Shown in pieces: positions 21,674-32,390 of a stretch of DNA of 64,000 nt (the first letter of the stretch is position 1; each line of letters begins with the position of its first letter). This DNA comes from Ornithodoros turicata (lineage: Eukaryota > Arthropoda > Arachnida > Ixodida > Argasidae): contig NC_088201.1 in NCBI RefSeq assembly GCF_037126465.1, forward strand, positions 231,280,258 to 231,344,257, read 5' to 3'. The position numbers and the translations under genes were made by a program. The notes under the pieces were generated by a model. It ran no database searches and was not told where the DNA came from. It saw nothing but the letters and a program-made list of their open reading frames with translations.

Positions 21674-21922
21674 CACTCTTAAAAATGAACTTCACCGCAT
21701 AGCACGCTCCTAGCCAACCATCATCTTTACTGATATCGCTATTTGCCCTGATTTGTTGAAAACGGGGGGCGTACGCCTTTTTTGTGGCACTTATGCTGTT
21801 CATAATTGTCACAGAAAAGGCGTACGCCTCCCGTTTTCAACAAATGGGGGCAGATAACGATATCATTAAAGATGATGGTTGGCTAGGACCGTGCTGTGCG
21901 GTGAAGTTCATTTTTAAGAGTG
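21674..21922. mobile_element. family A MITE
   Basis: Ends as family A, TA/TA flanks, with CATCTTTACTGATATCG in place of the usual CATCTCGAATGATATCG; the same variant is at 36173-36411. Confidence 0.9.
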
Positions 21923-21944
21923 TATGGAAAACTGTAACCAATGA

Positions 21945-22366
21945 AACGCGCCCAAGTTTGATTGACGGGTCCAGCTTCTTTTTTAGGCTCCTCCTATAGG
22001 CCAGACTCCGTTTTAATGCACGGCACTGGTTCAATGACCATGGACTTCAATGATAATCGAAGTCTGCCGATATGACAGAGGTATAAGTGGGGCATAAGGC
22101 TAGGTGTCTTCGATGCGATTAAAAGCTTGGGGGGCAGTGCAAAGGATTGAAAACCAACGCGCCCAAGTTTGATTCACGGGTCCAGCTTCTTTTTTAGGCT
22201 CCTCCTATAGGTCATACTCCGTTTTAATACGCGGCACTGGTTCAATGACCATTGACTTCAATGATAATCGAAGTCTGCCGATATGACAGAGGTATAAGTG
22301 GGGCATAAGATGATAGGTGTCTTCGATGCGATTAAAAGCTTGCGGGGGCAGTGCAAAGGAATGAAA
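21945..22366 (+). repeat. 211-bp tandem duplication
   Basis: Two head-to-tail copies beginning CGCGCCCAAGTTTGATT and containing CAGCTTCTTTTTTAGGCTCC, CCGATATGACAGAGG and AAAAGCTTG. CCCAAG occurs at 21951 and 22162, giving the period. Confidence 0.85.
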
Positions 22367-22840
22367 ACCAACGGCACGACAGTGCCGGCACTTGTGGAAA
22401 CTACAAGAACTCATTGCCATTCATTTCAATTGTCATTGAACGTTGCCCGTGTACCACCGGGTATAAGCCTTATATCGGTTGTCAGAGACACCTCTGTTAC
22501 AGCGAACTAGAAGCGGGCAGTGAAACGGCCGAGCTCTTCGCGTGCCCCTGGCGGCGTCCGCAGCCAACGGCGGCACTGCGATTGATGACTACGCAGACGC
22601 CATAGAGCTAGTAAAGTGAAGACGCAGAATAAAAATGCAAATTAGTATTGCAGCTACAATTAATTACAACTACGATTAATTTTTATCAACAGAACAGAAG
22701 AGAATAAAAAATCTTAAATTATAGAATTCCTGAGACGCAGGCGCCGCGCGTTGCATAGCATGCCCGTACAGTGTAGACTGCAGTTGGCGATAGCAACGCC
22801 GCCGCTATGTTTTCGACACTCTCTCTGACAGCCGTCCCAG
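22367..22840. other. unrecognised AT-rich intergenic DNA
   Basis: Nothing recognised apart from AATTA-rich stretches at 22620-22720. Confidence 0.35.
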
Positions 22841-23089
22841 CACTCTTAAAAATGAACTTCACCGCATAGCACGCTCCTGGCAAACCATCATCACGAATGA
22901 TATCGTTATCTGCCCTGATTTGTTCAAAACGGGAGGCGTACGCCTTTTTGGTGACACTTATGCTGTTCATAATTGTCACAAAAAAGGCGTACGCCTCCCG
23001 TTTTCAACAAATCAGGGCAAATAACGATATCATTTGAGATGATGGTTGGCTAGGAGCGTGCTATGCGGTGAAGTTCATTTTTAAGAGTG
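22841..23089. mobile_element. family A MITE, first of a triplet
   Basis: Family A ends and CGTACGCC interior. Flanks AG and CA do not match. Its right half and the following 44-bp spacer are duplicated downstream. Confidence 0.9.
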
Positions 23090-23133
23090 CAGGGAGCAGA
23101 CCCCTCCGTTCGCGGCACTACACCTCTTCTATA

Positions 23134-23384
23134 CACTCTTAGAAACGAACTTCACCGCATAGCACGCTCCTAGCCAACCATCATCTCGAATGATATCGTT
23201 ATCTGCCCTGATTTGTTGAAAACGAGAGGCGTATACGCCCTTTGTGTGGCAATTATGAACAGCATAAGTGTCACATAAAAAGCGTACGCCTCCCGTTTTC
23301 AACAAATCAGGGCAAATAACGATATCATTTGAGATGATGGTTGGCTAGGAGCGTGCTATGCGGTGAAGTTCATTTTTAAGAGTG
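23134..23384. mobile_element. family A MITE, second of a triplet
   Basis: Starts CACTCTTAGAAACGAAC after TA and ends GAGTG followed by CAGGGAGCAGACCCC, the same right flank as the copy at 22841. Generated by tandem duplication. Interior has GGCGTATACGCCC, a broken GGCGTACGCC. Confidence 0.9.
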
Positions 23385-23428
23385 CAGGGAGCAGACCCCT
23401 CCGTTCGCGGCACTACACCTCTTCTATA

Positions 23429-23681
23429 CACTCTTAGAAACGAACTTCACCGCATAGCACGCTCCTAGCCAACCATCATCTCGAATGATATCGTTATCTG
23501 CCCTGATTTGTTGAAAACGAGAGGCGTATACGCCCTTTGTGTGACAATTATGAACAGCATAAGTGTCACATAAAAAGCGTACGCCTGCCGTTTTCAACAA
23601 ATCAAGACAGATAACGATATCATTCGAGATGATGGTTGGCTAGCAGCGTGCGCTATACGGTGAAGTTCATTTTTAAGAGTG
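23429..23681. mobile_element. family A MITE, third of a triplet
   Basis: Same left end and spacer as the second copy; the right end is followed by TA, so the ancestral target duplication is TA on the left of copies two and three and right of copy three. Confidence 0.9.
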
Positions 23682-23683
23682 TA

Positions 23684-24830
23684 ACTCGATGCGCGACCCA
23701 AACGTTCGTATATATTTTTAATCCCACCCAAAAATCGACCGCCATTCTCAGTCACCGGTATACCCGGCGGCGCTCCCCCTTTAATATTACTTCCTCATCA
23801 AAGTTGGGCGCCAACAATCGTTGCGCTCAAAATTTCAAACTCACTCACTTCCCGGACGTCAGAGAGAGAGGAGAGAGAAAGAGAGAGAGAGAGAGTGGAA
23901 GTTGGAGAGAGAGGGTTTTTGAATCTTTCAGCAACTTTTCGCGTCGCAGCGCCAGCAGCCATCGTCCTACCCACTTGTTTCGCCCTCGGCTTTTCAGAAC
24001 GGGACAGAAAAATATATACCCTCCTCCCCCCCCTCACCCCCCTCTCGCGCCAATTCCCAACAGGGTCGTGGAGCTCTCGGCTTCATTTTACAGTGCCCTT
24101 GAGAACGCCACAGACTCTCGATTCGACTGGCCTCTCTTCCTCTCCCTCTCCCCCCTTCCCTCCCTCCCTCGCTCGCTCGTTCCCCGTAGTCTCCCGTATG
24201 GCCAGTATATACAACTCTGGTACGACTTCTTTTTCCAGGGCTAGTGTCGCGTGCTGGTCGTCGTCCTCGTCGTCGTCGTTGTCTCGCCCCGAGGGAACGT
24301 CCCACCTCGGGGGGATTTCTGTGAGAGACGGGGCCTAAATCAAGTCCGGGCCCCCAGGGATGTGGCCCTCCCTTCTATCCCTCTCTCCCTCTGGCAGAAG
24401 AAGTTGTGTTCTCGTGTATATGGTAGTTGGTTGTTGCACCCGTTGTCGTCGGGCAACGCTGTCGCTCTCCGTTGGGAGTTTCGCGGGTTTTTTTTTTCTG
24501 GGAAAGGTTTTTTTTTTTTTTTTTGTCGTTCAGAGGAAGGGGTTGTTTTGTTCCGTTCTTTCGTTGAACGACAAGAAAGGGGTTATGAAGAATGAATGAG
24601 CTTCGTTGTCTTCCCGTGTCGCGAGCGACGCTGTGATTGCGCGCGTGCATGTGCTGAATGCAAAGTGCGGGGAGTAATTTTGTTTGACGTCTTTTTTTTT
24701 ACCGCAGAAAAGGTGTATTAATAGGTAAATATATCGCTCTGTTCTTTCTTGTGAGGGCTAAAAGCGACGCTTTAGCTGAAAGGGGACATTGATTTGTGTC
24801 ACAGGAGGTCTTCCTTAGTATTATCTCATT
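23684..24830. other. pyrimidine-rich, GAGA-containing unique region
   Basis: A GA microsatellite (23862-23895), CCTCC/CCCTC tracts, CGTCGTCGTC runs and poly-T at 24489 and 24507. TATATA at 24206 precedes TTTTTCCAGGGC. Frames of 202 (23636-24244) and 147 codons (23895-24338) are low-complexity. It could be a 5' region of a gene, unproven. Confidence 0.35.
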
Positions 24831-25732
24831 CATAGGTGGGGAAGTTACTTTTATTTTGTAGTGCACTGCCGTTACTCACTACTTTTTTGCAAAAAGTAAC
24901 GTTTTACGTTATCCGTTACTGTTGCGGTAGTAGGTAACGCGTTACTAACGCCGTTACTTCTGATAAGTAATGCCGTTACTTTTGCATTACTTCACCATTT
25001 GTCCTTATAATATGTATTATTTTTAGTTGAGTCACATAAGTGCATTCCACAAATCAATACAAGCAATGTTGGGCACAAAGAAAGGTCACGCATGAACACA
25101 ACTTACATGTACGATTCATTGCAACGCAGAAGTAGTTGATGTTCAAAATTTTCATCTGTGAGCTTCGCCCGTTTGGCTGAGAGGACGCCTAATGACCACT
25201 GGGTGCTCATTGTCACGGTTGATAGAGACGGTGACCTTTTATCTCACACAGTATAAATCCAAACAGCCAACAACAGCCAACCCCTTGGTACTTTGTTACT
25301 TGTTCACATGGTCGGGGCTATTTTTCTGTCGTTTTGCCCCATTCGTCCGAAAAATATCAGAGGGAGTGAAAATAAGAAGTGGTAAACAAAGGACACATCT
25401 CAACCAGGGTAGGTCAATAACCCTTCTTTTGCGTTCTTCGTGGGTGCCGATGTACCTTCTTGTCATTGTTGAAGATGAATAGAAAAAATCGTAGATTTTC
25501 CCGGATCCTGCAGGCACGGTCCTCGCTCAAGCTTTCAAGTTTAGACGATGAAGCAATGTTCCCGAACACGCAGTAACGCATAACGCCGTTACGCGTTAGT
25601 TATTAAAAATGTAATGACGTCACGTTACTTATTACTTTTCTCCCAAATGTAACGCGTTACCGTATTTCACTACTCGAATGTAACGCGTTACCGGTAACGC
25701 ACTACTTTGTAACGCGTTACTCCCCACCTATG
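24831..25732. mobile_element. hAT non-autonomous element with ATCTCATT duplication
   Basis: Ends CATAGGTGGGGAAGTTAC and GTTACTCCCCACCTATG, flanked by a perfect 8-bp direct repeat ATCTCATT (24823-24830, 25733-25740). Subterminal regions are dense in GTAACGCGTTAC-type motifs. The central part is unique with no transposase motif. Confidence 0.9.
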
Positions 25733-25740
25733 ATCTCATT

Positions 25741-26805
25741 ATAGCAGTGTCACAAAGGTTACACAAAGCATGGATGTGAATCGGAGAGGAAAGAAATTAA
25801 GTAACAATTAGCATTAAATTGGAAACCAAGAAGCAATACCAACAAATATTAGGAAAATATTTCCAGGAGCAGTTGACATTTGTTGGAGAACAGATACATA
25901 TATACAACACACCGCGGCTACACATGGTGGAGACCATCCCTCGCGCGGGAAGCAGCTTAAGAAGTGAGGGCGTGTAAATTTATTTATTTTGGGATCAAAT
26001 AATTGGCTTCCAGTGTCACTACCCAATATAATTAGAATGCTACTGTATTACTGACTATGTTTTTAAATTAACTTATTGGTTAACTGAGATGATATAGTCG
26101 CCGTCACAAATTAATGTGATCCCAGATGTTGCGGGAAAAAAGGTATACAAAGCGCTGAAGGTATAAACGTAATATAGAAGTACTCTTTTATACCCTCAGC
26201 TGCCGTGGAAGGTATAGAATCAGTGATCTGTACCTTACACATGGTCTAAACAGGGTATAGACAATGGTGAAGAGGTATAAATGTCGTACTCTAGACCTTA
26301 TTTATACCTTTTTATACCTTTTATATACCTTTTCTTCTAACAGTGTAGCCGTGTCACAAAGGTTAGTCTTCACGTAAGTTACAAGTAGAAATCGCAATGA
26401 GACAATCTATCACGAAGTGATATGTTATCCTTCCAGCTATAAAACGATCAGCGAAGGAGCAGGAACGGGAACGCTAAAATATCTTTGGAGGCAATTCCAT
26501 GTCTTTCAGTCCTAACTAAAAACACGACGTTCGGTGCAGCCGTCACTGCAACGCCATACGTTTCAGCCGCCGAACTTAGCGGAGTTCCCCCAAACAACGG
26601 CAACCTATTGGCATTCGTAGTAATCTTTACATGCTAAATAATCCAATCCAAGTCGCTTCGCCGGAATAGTGCTGGATGGAGTTCTTCTGCGCGTGTCACA
26701 GGGTACGTAGTATAACCCTCCTTGACCCCAACTCCTTCTTTGCTGTTCTCTGATTTGTTGGTGACGTCTTATTGCCAATACGGCGGTATGTTGATCGGGG
26801 CAATC
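25741..26805. other. intergenic DNA with a GGTATA-rich element
   Basis: 26122-26345 looks like a small MITE: AAAAAAGGTATACAAAGCG on the left, repeated TTTTATACC and TTCTAACAGTG before TA on the right, but the left terminus is poorly conserved. GTGTCACAAAGGTTA recurs at 25748 and 26350. Confidence 0.4.
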
Positions 26806-26981
26806 CCGCGTCCTGGGCCGACTTCAGAGGCAACTGTGCTGACATTTTCCTTGCCGCGTGTGACGAAAACTTAGGAAGAACATCAAGAAAGTACAGGCGG
26901 GGCCGGCATTCGAACCTGGTCACATTCCAGTCTTCGCGTGGAAGGCGATCGTCCAAGCCATTCAGCCACGGGAGCTGATGT
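26806..26981 (-). repeat. tRNA-derived SINE, 3'-truncated
   Basis: Minus strand: tRNA-like head CAGCTCCCGTGGCTGAATGG, box B CCAGGTTCGAATGCC, then AATGTCAGCACAG and GAAGTCGGCCCAGGACGCG. The tail beyond this module is missing. Confidence 0.75.
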
Positions 26982-27003
26982 GCAGAGTGAGCATAATATA
27001 ATA

Positions 27004-27023
27004 ACAAGAATAATAATATTAAC

Positions 27024-27088
<65 letters not shown>

Positions 27089-27089
27089 C
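27004..27089. repeat. (AAT)n microsatellite at a LINE 3' end
   Basis: Over 20 AAT units. On the minus strand it is the 3' tail of the LINE at 27090-27643. It creates a false poly-leucine frame. Confidence 0.95.
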
Positions 27090-27643
27090 TTTATTAATGT
27101 GCCCAAGAACAGCCGAAGCCTTGGTGTTGGCGCACGCAGACAATGCAGTATTTACAAATATATACACATATATATATATACATACATATACAGATTAGGC
27201 GAAACATAACATAACATATTCAGGAAGAGGAGCGTAACGGGAAGACATTCACAGTGATACATATAATACAGACATGGAGATATACAGTACATAGTACTAA
27301 AAGGGGAAAAAACTGTACAACTTCATGTGTTAGTGAGTGAACGCAAGAGGAGAGTTTTAAAAACGTTTGAATGGGAGGTAAAGATATCAACAGAGGGGTG
27401 AATTACGTTTGTCATTTGTTGAATACGTACGATCGGATTTGCAGGCATATGATGGGTTAAGTACAATATATTCGTGTGTCGGGTTACGTTGACAGGTACG
27501 GCGATATGAAGCTGATGTAACAGAGATGGTGTATCGAGAAAACTGTGTAAGATCTTATAACAGAGCATAATATCATGAAAACGGCGTCGCGTTGAGAGTG
27601 GTTGGAGGTTAAGAAATGACATTATCTCAGTATACACATACAT
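27090..27643 (-). pseudogene. LINE ORF2 C-terminal fragment with 3' UTR
   Basis: The minus-strand frame (27323-27643) reads STRRRFHDIMLCYKILHSFL, then DTPSLLHQLHIAVPVNVTRH, then DIFTSHSNVFKTLLLRSL. The RRxxxDIxxxYKIL and DIFxxxxxxFK pattern is typical of the end of CR1/L2/Daphne-type ORF2. The 3' UTR contains GCCCAAGAACAGCCGAAGCC on the plus strand and ends in AAT repeats; a second 3' end of the family lies at 55617-55930. 5'-truncated, lacking catalytic motifs. Confidence 0.75.
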
Positions 27644-27673
27644 TCTAAAGTGAGGGCTTTTTCTTAAGAATAC

Positions 27674-27706
<33 letters not shown>
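27674..27706. repeat. (AAT)n microsatellite
   Basis: Short AAT tandem run. Confidence 0.85.
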
Positions 27707-27707
<1 letters not shown>

Positions 27708-27957
27708 CCCCATTATTATTGTTGTTTCACATCAAGAACCCAAAGCAAAAACAACCGATATCAGGCTTCACTAAGCACAATAATACACGTGACGCAGTGA
27801 CCGATTCCTTTGAATCGCGGAAAGCTCAGTAGGAAGATGGTCAAAAACACGCGGCACTTAATGCACTATGGCACTATGCACTAGGCAACATGCTCTACGA
27901 CAAAACCCGTACTTCGTGAAAGAAAACGGCACACGAAAATTAAATGAATTTCTTCTA

Positions 27958-28208
27958 CACCCTTAAAAATGAACTTCGCCTCATAGCATGCTCCTAGCCG
28001 ACCATCATCTCGAAGGATAGTGTGATCTACCCTGATTTCTTGAAAACGGGAGGCGTACGCCATTTTTGTGACACTTATGATGTTCATAATTGTCACAGAA
28101 AAGGCGTACACGCCTCCCGTTATCAACAAATCAGCGCAGAAAACGATATCATTTGAGATGACGGTTGGCCTGGAGCGTGCTATGCGGTGAAGTTCATTTT
28201 TAAGCGTG
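27958..28208. mobile_element. family A MITE
   Basis: Ends CACCCTTAAAAATG and TTTTTAAGCGTG, TA/TA flanks. More substitutions than neighbours, so probably older. Confidence 0.88.
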
Positions 28209-28648
28209 TAGTGGGACCACTAACCTTGACAGATATCTTAAAGAAGATTCCCCCAAAATGGCTAAAAACACTTGAGGATGTGAAATCATTAACAAGAGGA
28301 GGAGTTAAACCGAGATCACGAAAAAGCTCAACAGAGTAGCCCGTGGAGCGATTTTTAAAAGCGACACCTTTCTGAAAACATCTAAGAATAGCATTAACCC
28401 TAATTTTCCGAGCCAATAATAATTTTTCAAGTAATAATAATAATAATTCATTCCCTATTTAATATAGGTATATACGTGTACTGCGAAATAACTTACACAG
28501 AAGATAAGAAACCCCCCACAGAAATACAAGTACGGCACAAATACAAGTACAGAAGTACACCGGAGTAATGCTTGATGTGTACAGAAGTGTAGAGAAGGGC
28601 AAATACCTTGCTCACATACGCTAATATACACTAATATACGCTAATATA
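28209..28648. other. unrecognised DNA with short repeats
   Basis: AAT run at 28434-28448; CTAATATACACTAATATACG direct repeats at 28621-28648. A minus frame (28180-28416) has no recognised motif. Confidence 0.35.
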
Positions 28649-28859
28649 CTGGGTGTTTGCTCGAACGTGCCCAGAAATTATATTTAAAGCGAGCGACAAA
28701 AGAAAAGCAAGTGGTACTTTTCTGCTACTTCAGTAAGAAACAGGTACCGCTTCACTAATAGCACTTGTTCCTTAGTCAAGTAACTGAAAAGTAGCGCTTG
28801 TTTCTCTTTTATCGCTCGCTGTAAATACAATTTCTGGACACGTTAGAGAAAACATCCTG
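28649..28859. mobile_element. fold-back MITE CTGGGTGTTTGCTC
   Basis: Left CTGGGTGTTTGCTCGAACGT mirrors right ACGTTAGAGAAAACATCCTG; CAGAAATTATATTTAAAG and GCGAGCGA are also mirrored. TA/TA flanks. 211 bp. Confidence 0.85.
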
Positions 28860-28873
28860 TATACTCTCACATA

Positions 28874-29756
28874 CAGGGTGTCCCAGAAAACATGTCATTG
28901 AATTACAATAAAAAAGCTACACGACATAGAGTCATGCGGTCAATGCCATTTGTTCTTACTGGGTTTTTGCCACCTCCTCATGTGAATGTCGTGTAACGTA
29001 AGTTTAATTATGTAAATTTTTGCGAGCTTAAGTCGGAAATTTGCCTAATAAAGGTCACTTTTTTACCCCAACAATGTGAAGAGCGTGTCTAATTTAGTCA
29101 AATTAATGGTAATTGACGGGGATATTCAGGAGCTATCCCATCGGAAAAAATAGCCGAACATCATGCTCTACGGAGGTCGCACAGAATAGCGCACGATGAA
29201 TTTTTCAGCACAATCTTTGTCAGTCCGACGAAAGGAGGTTGGAAACCCAGCCCCCCCCCCCCCCCGATATCGCAAAAAGAGATAAAACAGGTACGGCTTA
29301 TCACGTCCGACTTTCGTTGGGACAATGCTTTCCCTCTCCCAATTTTAGGAACTGTTACTTTTTCTACTATCATTCTGTGGGCTGGCTTCGGAACCTCCTT
29401 TCGTCGCACTGAGAGCGATTGCGCTCAAAAAGTCATCGCGCGCTATGGTCCAGTGCTCCGAAAAGCATGATATTCGGCTATTTTTTCTGATGGGAAAGCT
29501 CGTGAATATCACTTTGAATTATCATGAATTTGAGTGAATTCGGCGCGCTCTTCATATTGGTGGGGTAAAAAAGTGACCTTTACTTGGCAAATTTCTGAGT
29601 TCAGTACGCAAATATTTACATAATTAAACTTGGAGTACATGACATTCAGATTAGGAGGTGGCAAAAACCCAATAAGAACAATGCTCTTGGCCGCATGATT
29701 CTAGGTGGCGTAGTTTTTTTATTATAATTCAATGACACGTTTTCTGGGGCACCCTG
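28874..29756. mobile_element. 883-bp fold-back element CAGGGTGTCCCAGAAAAC
   Basis: Ends CAGGGTGTCCCAGAAAAC and GTTTTCTGGGGCACCCTG with TA/TA flanks. Arms of over 350 bp repeat TGTCATTGAATTA, AAAAACCCA(A/G)TAAGAACA and AAAAAAGTGACCTTTA. The centre has a poly-C run and an 82-codon minus frame without known domains. Tc1/mariner-type target. Confidence 0.88.
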
Positions 29757-29808
29757 TATACGCGACGTCAAAACTAACGCCGCTACGGAACGACGGTTAA
29801 TTCACCTG

Positions 29809-30056
29809 CACTCTTAAAAATAAACTTCGACGCACAGTACGCTTCTAGCCAACCACCATCTCGAATTATATCGCTATCTGCTCTAACTTGTTGAAAACGG
29901 GAGGCGTTCGCCTTTTCATTGACAATTATGAACAGCATAAGTGTCGCAAAAAGGCGTACGCCTCTCGTTTTCAAGAAATCAGGGCAGATAACGGTATCAT
30001 TCGAGATGATGGTTTGTTAGGAGCGTGCTATGCGGTGAAGTTCATTTCAAAGAGTG
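29809..30056. mobile_element. family A MITE with TG target duplication
   Basis: CACTCTTAAAAATAAAC to TTCAAAGAGTG. Flanks TG/TG (29807-29808, 30057-30058). Confidence 0.88.
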
Positions 30057-30191
30057 TGTAATCGAACCATCATTTCGAATGACGTCCTTCTCTGTCCTGG
30101 CTTGTTGAAAAATGGGAGACCCACACCTTTTTTGTGACAATTATGCAGTTCATAGTTGCCACAAAAAAAGGCGCACGCCTCCCGTTTTCAA

Positions 30192-30579
30192 CAGATCAGG
30201 GCAAAGAACGATTCGAAATGATGCTTGGACAACAGGTGAAGTACCGCTGTTCCCCTAACAGCCTTACACCCTTACAAATGAACTTCACCACATAGCACGC
30301 GCCTAGCCAACCATCATCCCGAATGACAACGTTCTCGCCCCTGATTTGTTGAAAACGGGAGGCGGAGCCTATTCTGTGCCGTGCATAATGAACACAAAAT
30401 AGGCTCCGCCTCCCGTTTTCAACAAATCAGGGGCGAGAACGTTGTCATTCGGGATGATGGTTGGCTAGGCGCGTGCTATGTGGTGAAGTTCATTTGTAAG
30501 GGTGTAAGGCCGTTAGGGGAACAGCGGTACTTCACCTGTTGTCCAAGCATCATTTCGAATCGTTCTTTGCCCTGATCTG
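30192..30579. repeat. 388-bp palindrome extending beyond a MITE
   Basis: The flanks of the MITE at 30267-30504 are themselves inverted copies: CAGATCAGGGCAAAGAACG and GGTGAAGTACCGCTGTTCCC on the left reappear inverted as GGGAACAGCGGTACTTCACC and CGTTCTTTGCCCTGATCTG on the right, about 75 bp each side. The palindrome therefore spans more than the transposon. Confidence 0.85.
30267..30504. mobile_element. family A MITE (GGAGCC type)
   Basis: Ends CACCCTTACAAATG and CATTTGTAAGGGTG, TA/TA flanks, arms nearly perfect through GGAGGCGGAGCCTATT. Matching changes in both ends suggest arm-to-arm homogenisation. Confidence 0.9.
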
Positions 30580-30582
30580 GTA

Positions 30583-30699
30583 GTTCCCTTAGAAGTCGGC
30601 CCAGGACGCACATTCCCCCAGGGCGTGAGTCGTGACGTTGCCCACATACGTGAGGCCGACAACGGCAAGCCCTATCACCACCACCACCACCACCACCAT
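30583..30699 (+). repeat. SINE variant tail (SINE2)
   Basis: GTTCCCTTAGAAGTCGGCCC, AGGACGCACATTCCCCCAGG, GCCCACATACGTGAGGCCGA and CAACGGCAAGCCC end in an ACC microsatellite. Same module as 47586-47718 and 19545-19673. Confidence 0.8.
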
Positions 30700-30806
30700 C
30701 ATTTTTAAGAGTGTAGGCTTGCCGTCTGACTAGAGTATTACACGTCGTCAAAACTGAGCTTATTTGATACAATCCTTTTCTACACTTAACGTAGTAGGGT
30801 TCATAA

Positions 30807-31043
30807 TTATTCGTGCTTTTTCCGTGCTTTTTCTTCCATAAAGTAAGTGTTTAGGCACAGCATTGAAAGCTGTTGCTGCGTAGTATTGTCTTTGGGCTCT
30901 TTGGCATCGCCCATGTATATTGTCCTCATGCTGTAAACAACACAGCGAACGTTCGGTGCAGCCAGATTTCGCTGTCGCAATTTCTCTTTCATGCTCTCGT
31001 CACTCTCAACAAGAGGAATATCCACATAGGACACCACTTTCAA
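30807..31043 (-). CDS. candidate protein-coding ORF, unknown function
   Basis: The minus frame reads KVVSYVDIPLVESDESMKEK, then LRQRNLAAPNVRCVVYSMRT, then IYMGDAKEPKDNTTQQQLSM, ending EEKARKKHE and a stop. The balanced mix of charged and hydrophobic residues is unlike the repeat-derived frames nearby. The first in-frame ATG is at ESM; upstream the frame stays open into the pogo-like MITE at 31054-31588. An acceptor-like TTTTGAAAG lies at its start. No domain recognised; it may be a terminal exon or chance. Confidence 0.3.
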   Translation of the reverse strand: MKVVSYVDIPLVESDESMKEKLRQRNLAAPNVRCVVYSMRTIYMGDAKEPKDNTTQQQLSMLCLNTYFMEEKARKKHE

Positions 31044-31053
31044 AATCCGACTA

Positions 31054-31588
31054 CAGTCAACCCTCGATTTATGAACCTTCGATTTATGAATTCCCTCGTT
31101 TTATGAGCAGGAGCACGAGGAACTAAATTTTTTACATGCATTTTTCCCTCATTTTATGAACCTCGATATTCGAATAATGACTGGAATTTTTGGGAACCAA
31201 CTAGGACTTGCCCTGCGCTTTTTGCCCTCAATTTATGAACAACGGAGGTCAACAAAAATCTTCAAATGAATTATTCCGTGGTGTTATGAACGACGGCGGA
31301 ACGGACGAACTTTTTTCCTGGAATTGCACCCTCAGTTTTTAACCCCTCGAAATCCGAACAACAAACGGGTTTTCCGGGGACGCATTAAGGACGACCAAGT
31401 GTAAAGCAGAAGGCATGGTCGAGAGCAAAATTACAATATATAGTGCATTATAAACACAATCCCAACTCGCAAATACTGTTTCGTCAGCTCGATCGTACTG
31501 ACTTAACCTAATTTTCGATTTATGAATCCCTCGATTTATGAACGATTTTTCCGGGAACCGAGGGTGTTCATAAATCGAGGGTTGACTG
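31054..31588. mobile_element. pogo/Tc1-like MITE CAGTCAACCCTCGATTTATG
   Basis: Ends CAGTCAACCCTCGATTTATG and CATAAATCGAGGGTTGACTG, flanked by TA/TA. Subterminal CTCGATTTATGAA and CTCGTTTTATGA motifs repeat. 535 bp, noncoding. Confidence 0.9.
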
Positions 31589-32390
31589 TATACTCCCAAA
31601 AAACAAAACAAAATACACACTCCATCGTGCACCGTTTTTCCATCTCATCCACTTATCAACAACCCTTTCGAAACAGAGAACCCGATCCATCTCACCCGTA
31701 TATACTTCTCAATCGCGTAGAACCCTTACACCGTGTAGTGGCCACTACCCTGCCCCCTTTATTGTTACCTTTCCCCTAACCACAAACCGCGCTTAGCCGA
31801 GAGTGCATTGAAACCTCGCTTTCATTCACGGAAAGAAGACGTATTGTACACGTGCTCCGTGACGCAGAACTCGTCGTGACCGCAGCGCCCCCCCCCCCCT
31901 ACCAGGCTGGTCCCTTTCAATCAAATGGGAGGAGGTTTCCCAGATACATATGGGTGCGTCTAATTGAATGAACAATGGGGCGTGGGCGGGTGGACCGCTT
32001 TTAACCTCGACCGACCTCGACCGCCGAATCGCAGTAGGGGTGCCCCTCTTTGGTATAAGGGAGGGAAGCCCCAGCAGATGGCATTGTCCTTCTTATAGCA
32101 TGGGAGAAATCGGATGTTGAAAGAGTGGGTTGTAATCTGGTCGCGGTAGATTTGAGGCGGATTTCGTGGCTCTCACATCAGGGCGGATTTGTACGTGCTT
32201 TCTGAGTGCGGCTTCCTATATTGCGAAACGAGCGTGGGGATGTTTGGAGGGTTTGATGGTTTAGAGTAATGACCAGATTCACTTCGCGTTCATCGTGCGT
32301 TTAATTCCGGCTATCACTGTACGCGTCGTAGAATGTCAGTGGTACACGTTGTTTATGATAACAGAATTTTACCTCGTAACCTAACCATCC
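31589..32390. other. unrecognised unique DNA
   Basis: No features supported. C-run at 31890; the region up to 32300 is moderately GC-rich without repeats. Confidence 0.35.

Larger units (their letters stand above)
30059..30714. mobile_element. rearranged family A composite
   Basis: The left piece 30064-30235 is a family A centre without its left terminus. A complete family A copy follows (30267-30504), then an inverted copy of the left flank (30505-30579), a SINE2 tail (30583-30699), and a family A terminus CATTTTTAAGAGTG ending before TA at about 30714. Confidence 0.7.

Noticed and set aside
23636..24244. 202-codon plus frame
   Set aside because: Begins in a MITE arm and continues through GA and CT low-complexity DNA; no recognisable domain.
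26696..27106. 136-codon minus frame with poly-leucine
   Set aside because: Product of the AAT microsatellite joined to SINE sequence.
30381..30575. Recurrent peptide FQQIRGENVVIRDDGWLGAC in many short frames
   Set aside because: It is the translation of the family A MITE right arm, seen at many copies; the MITE is a noncoding fold-back.
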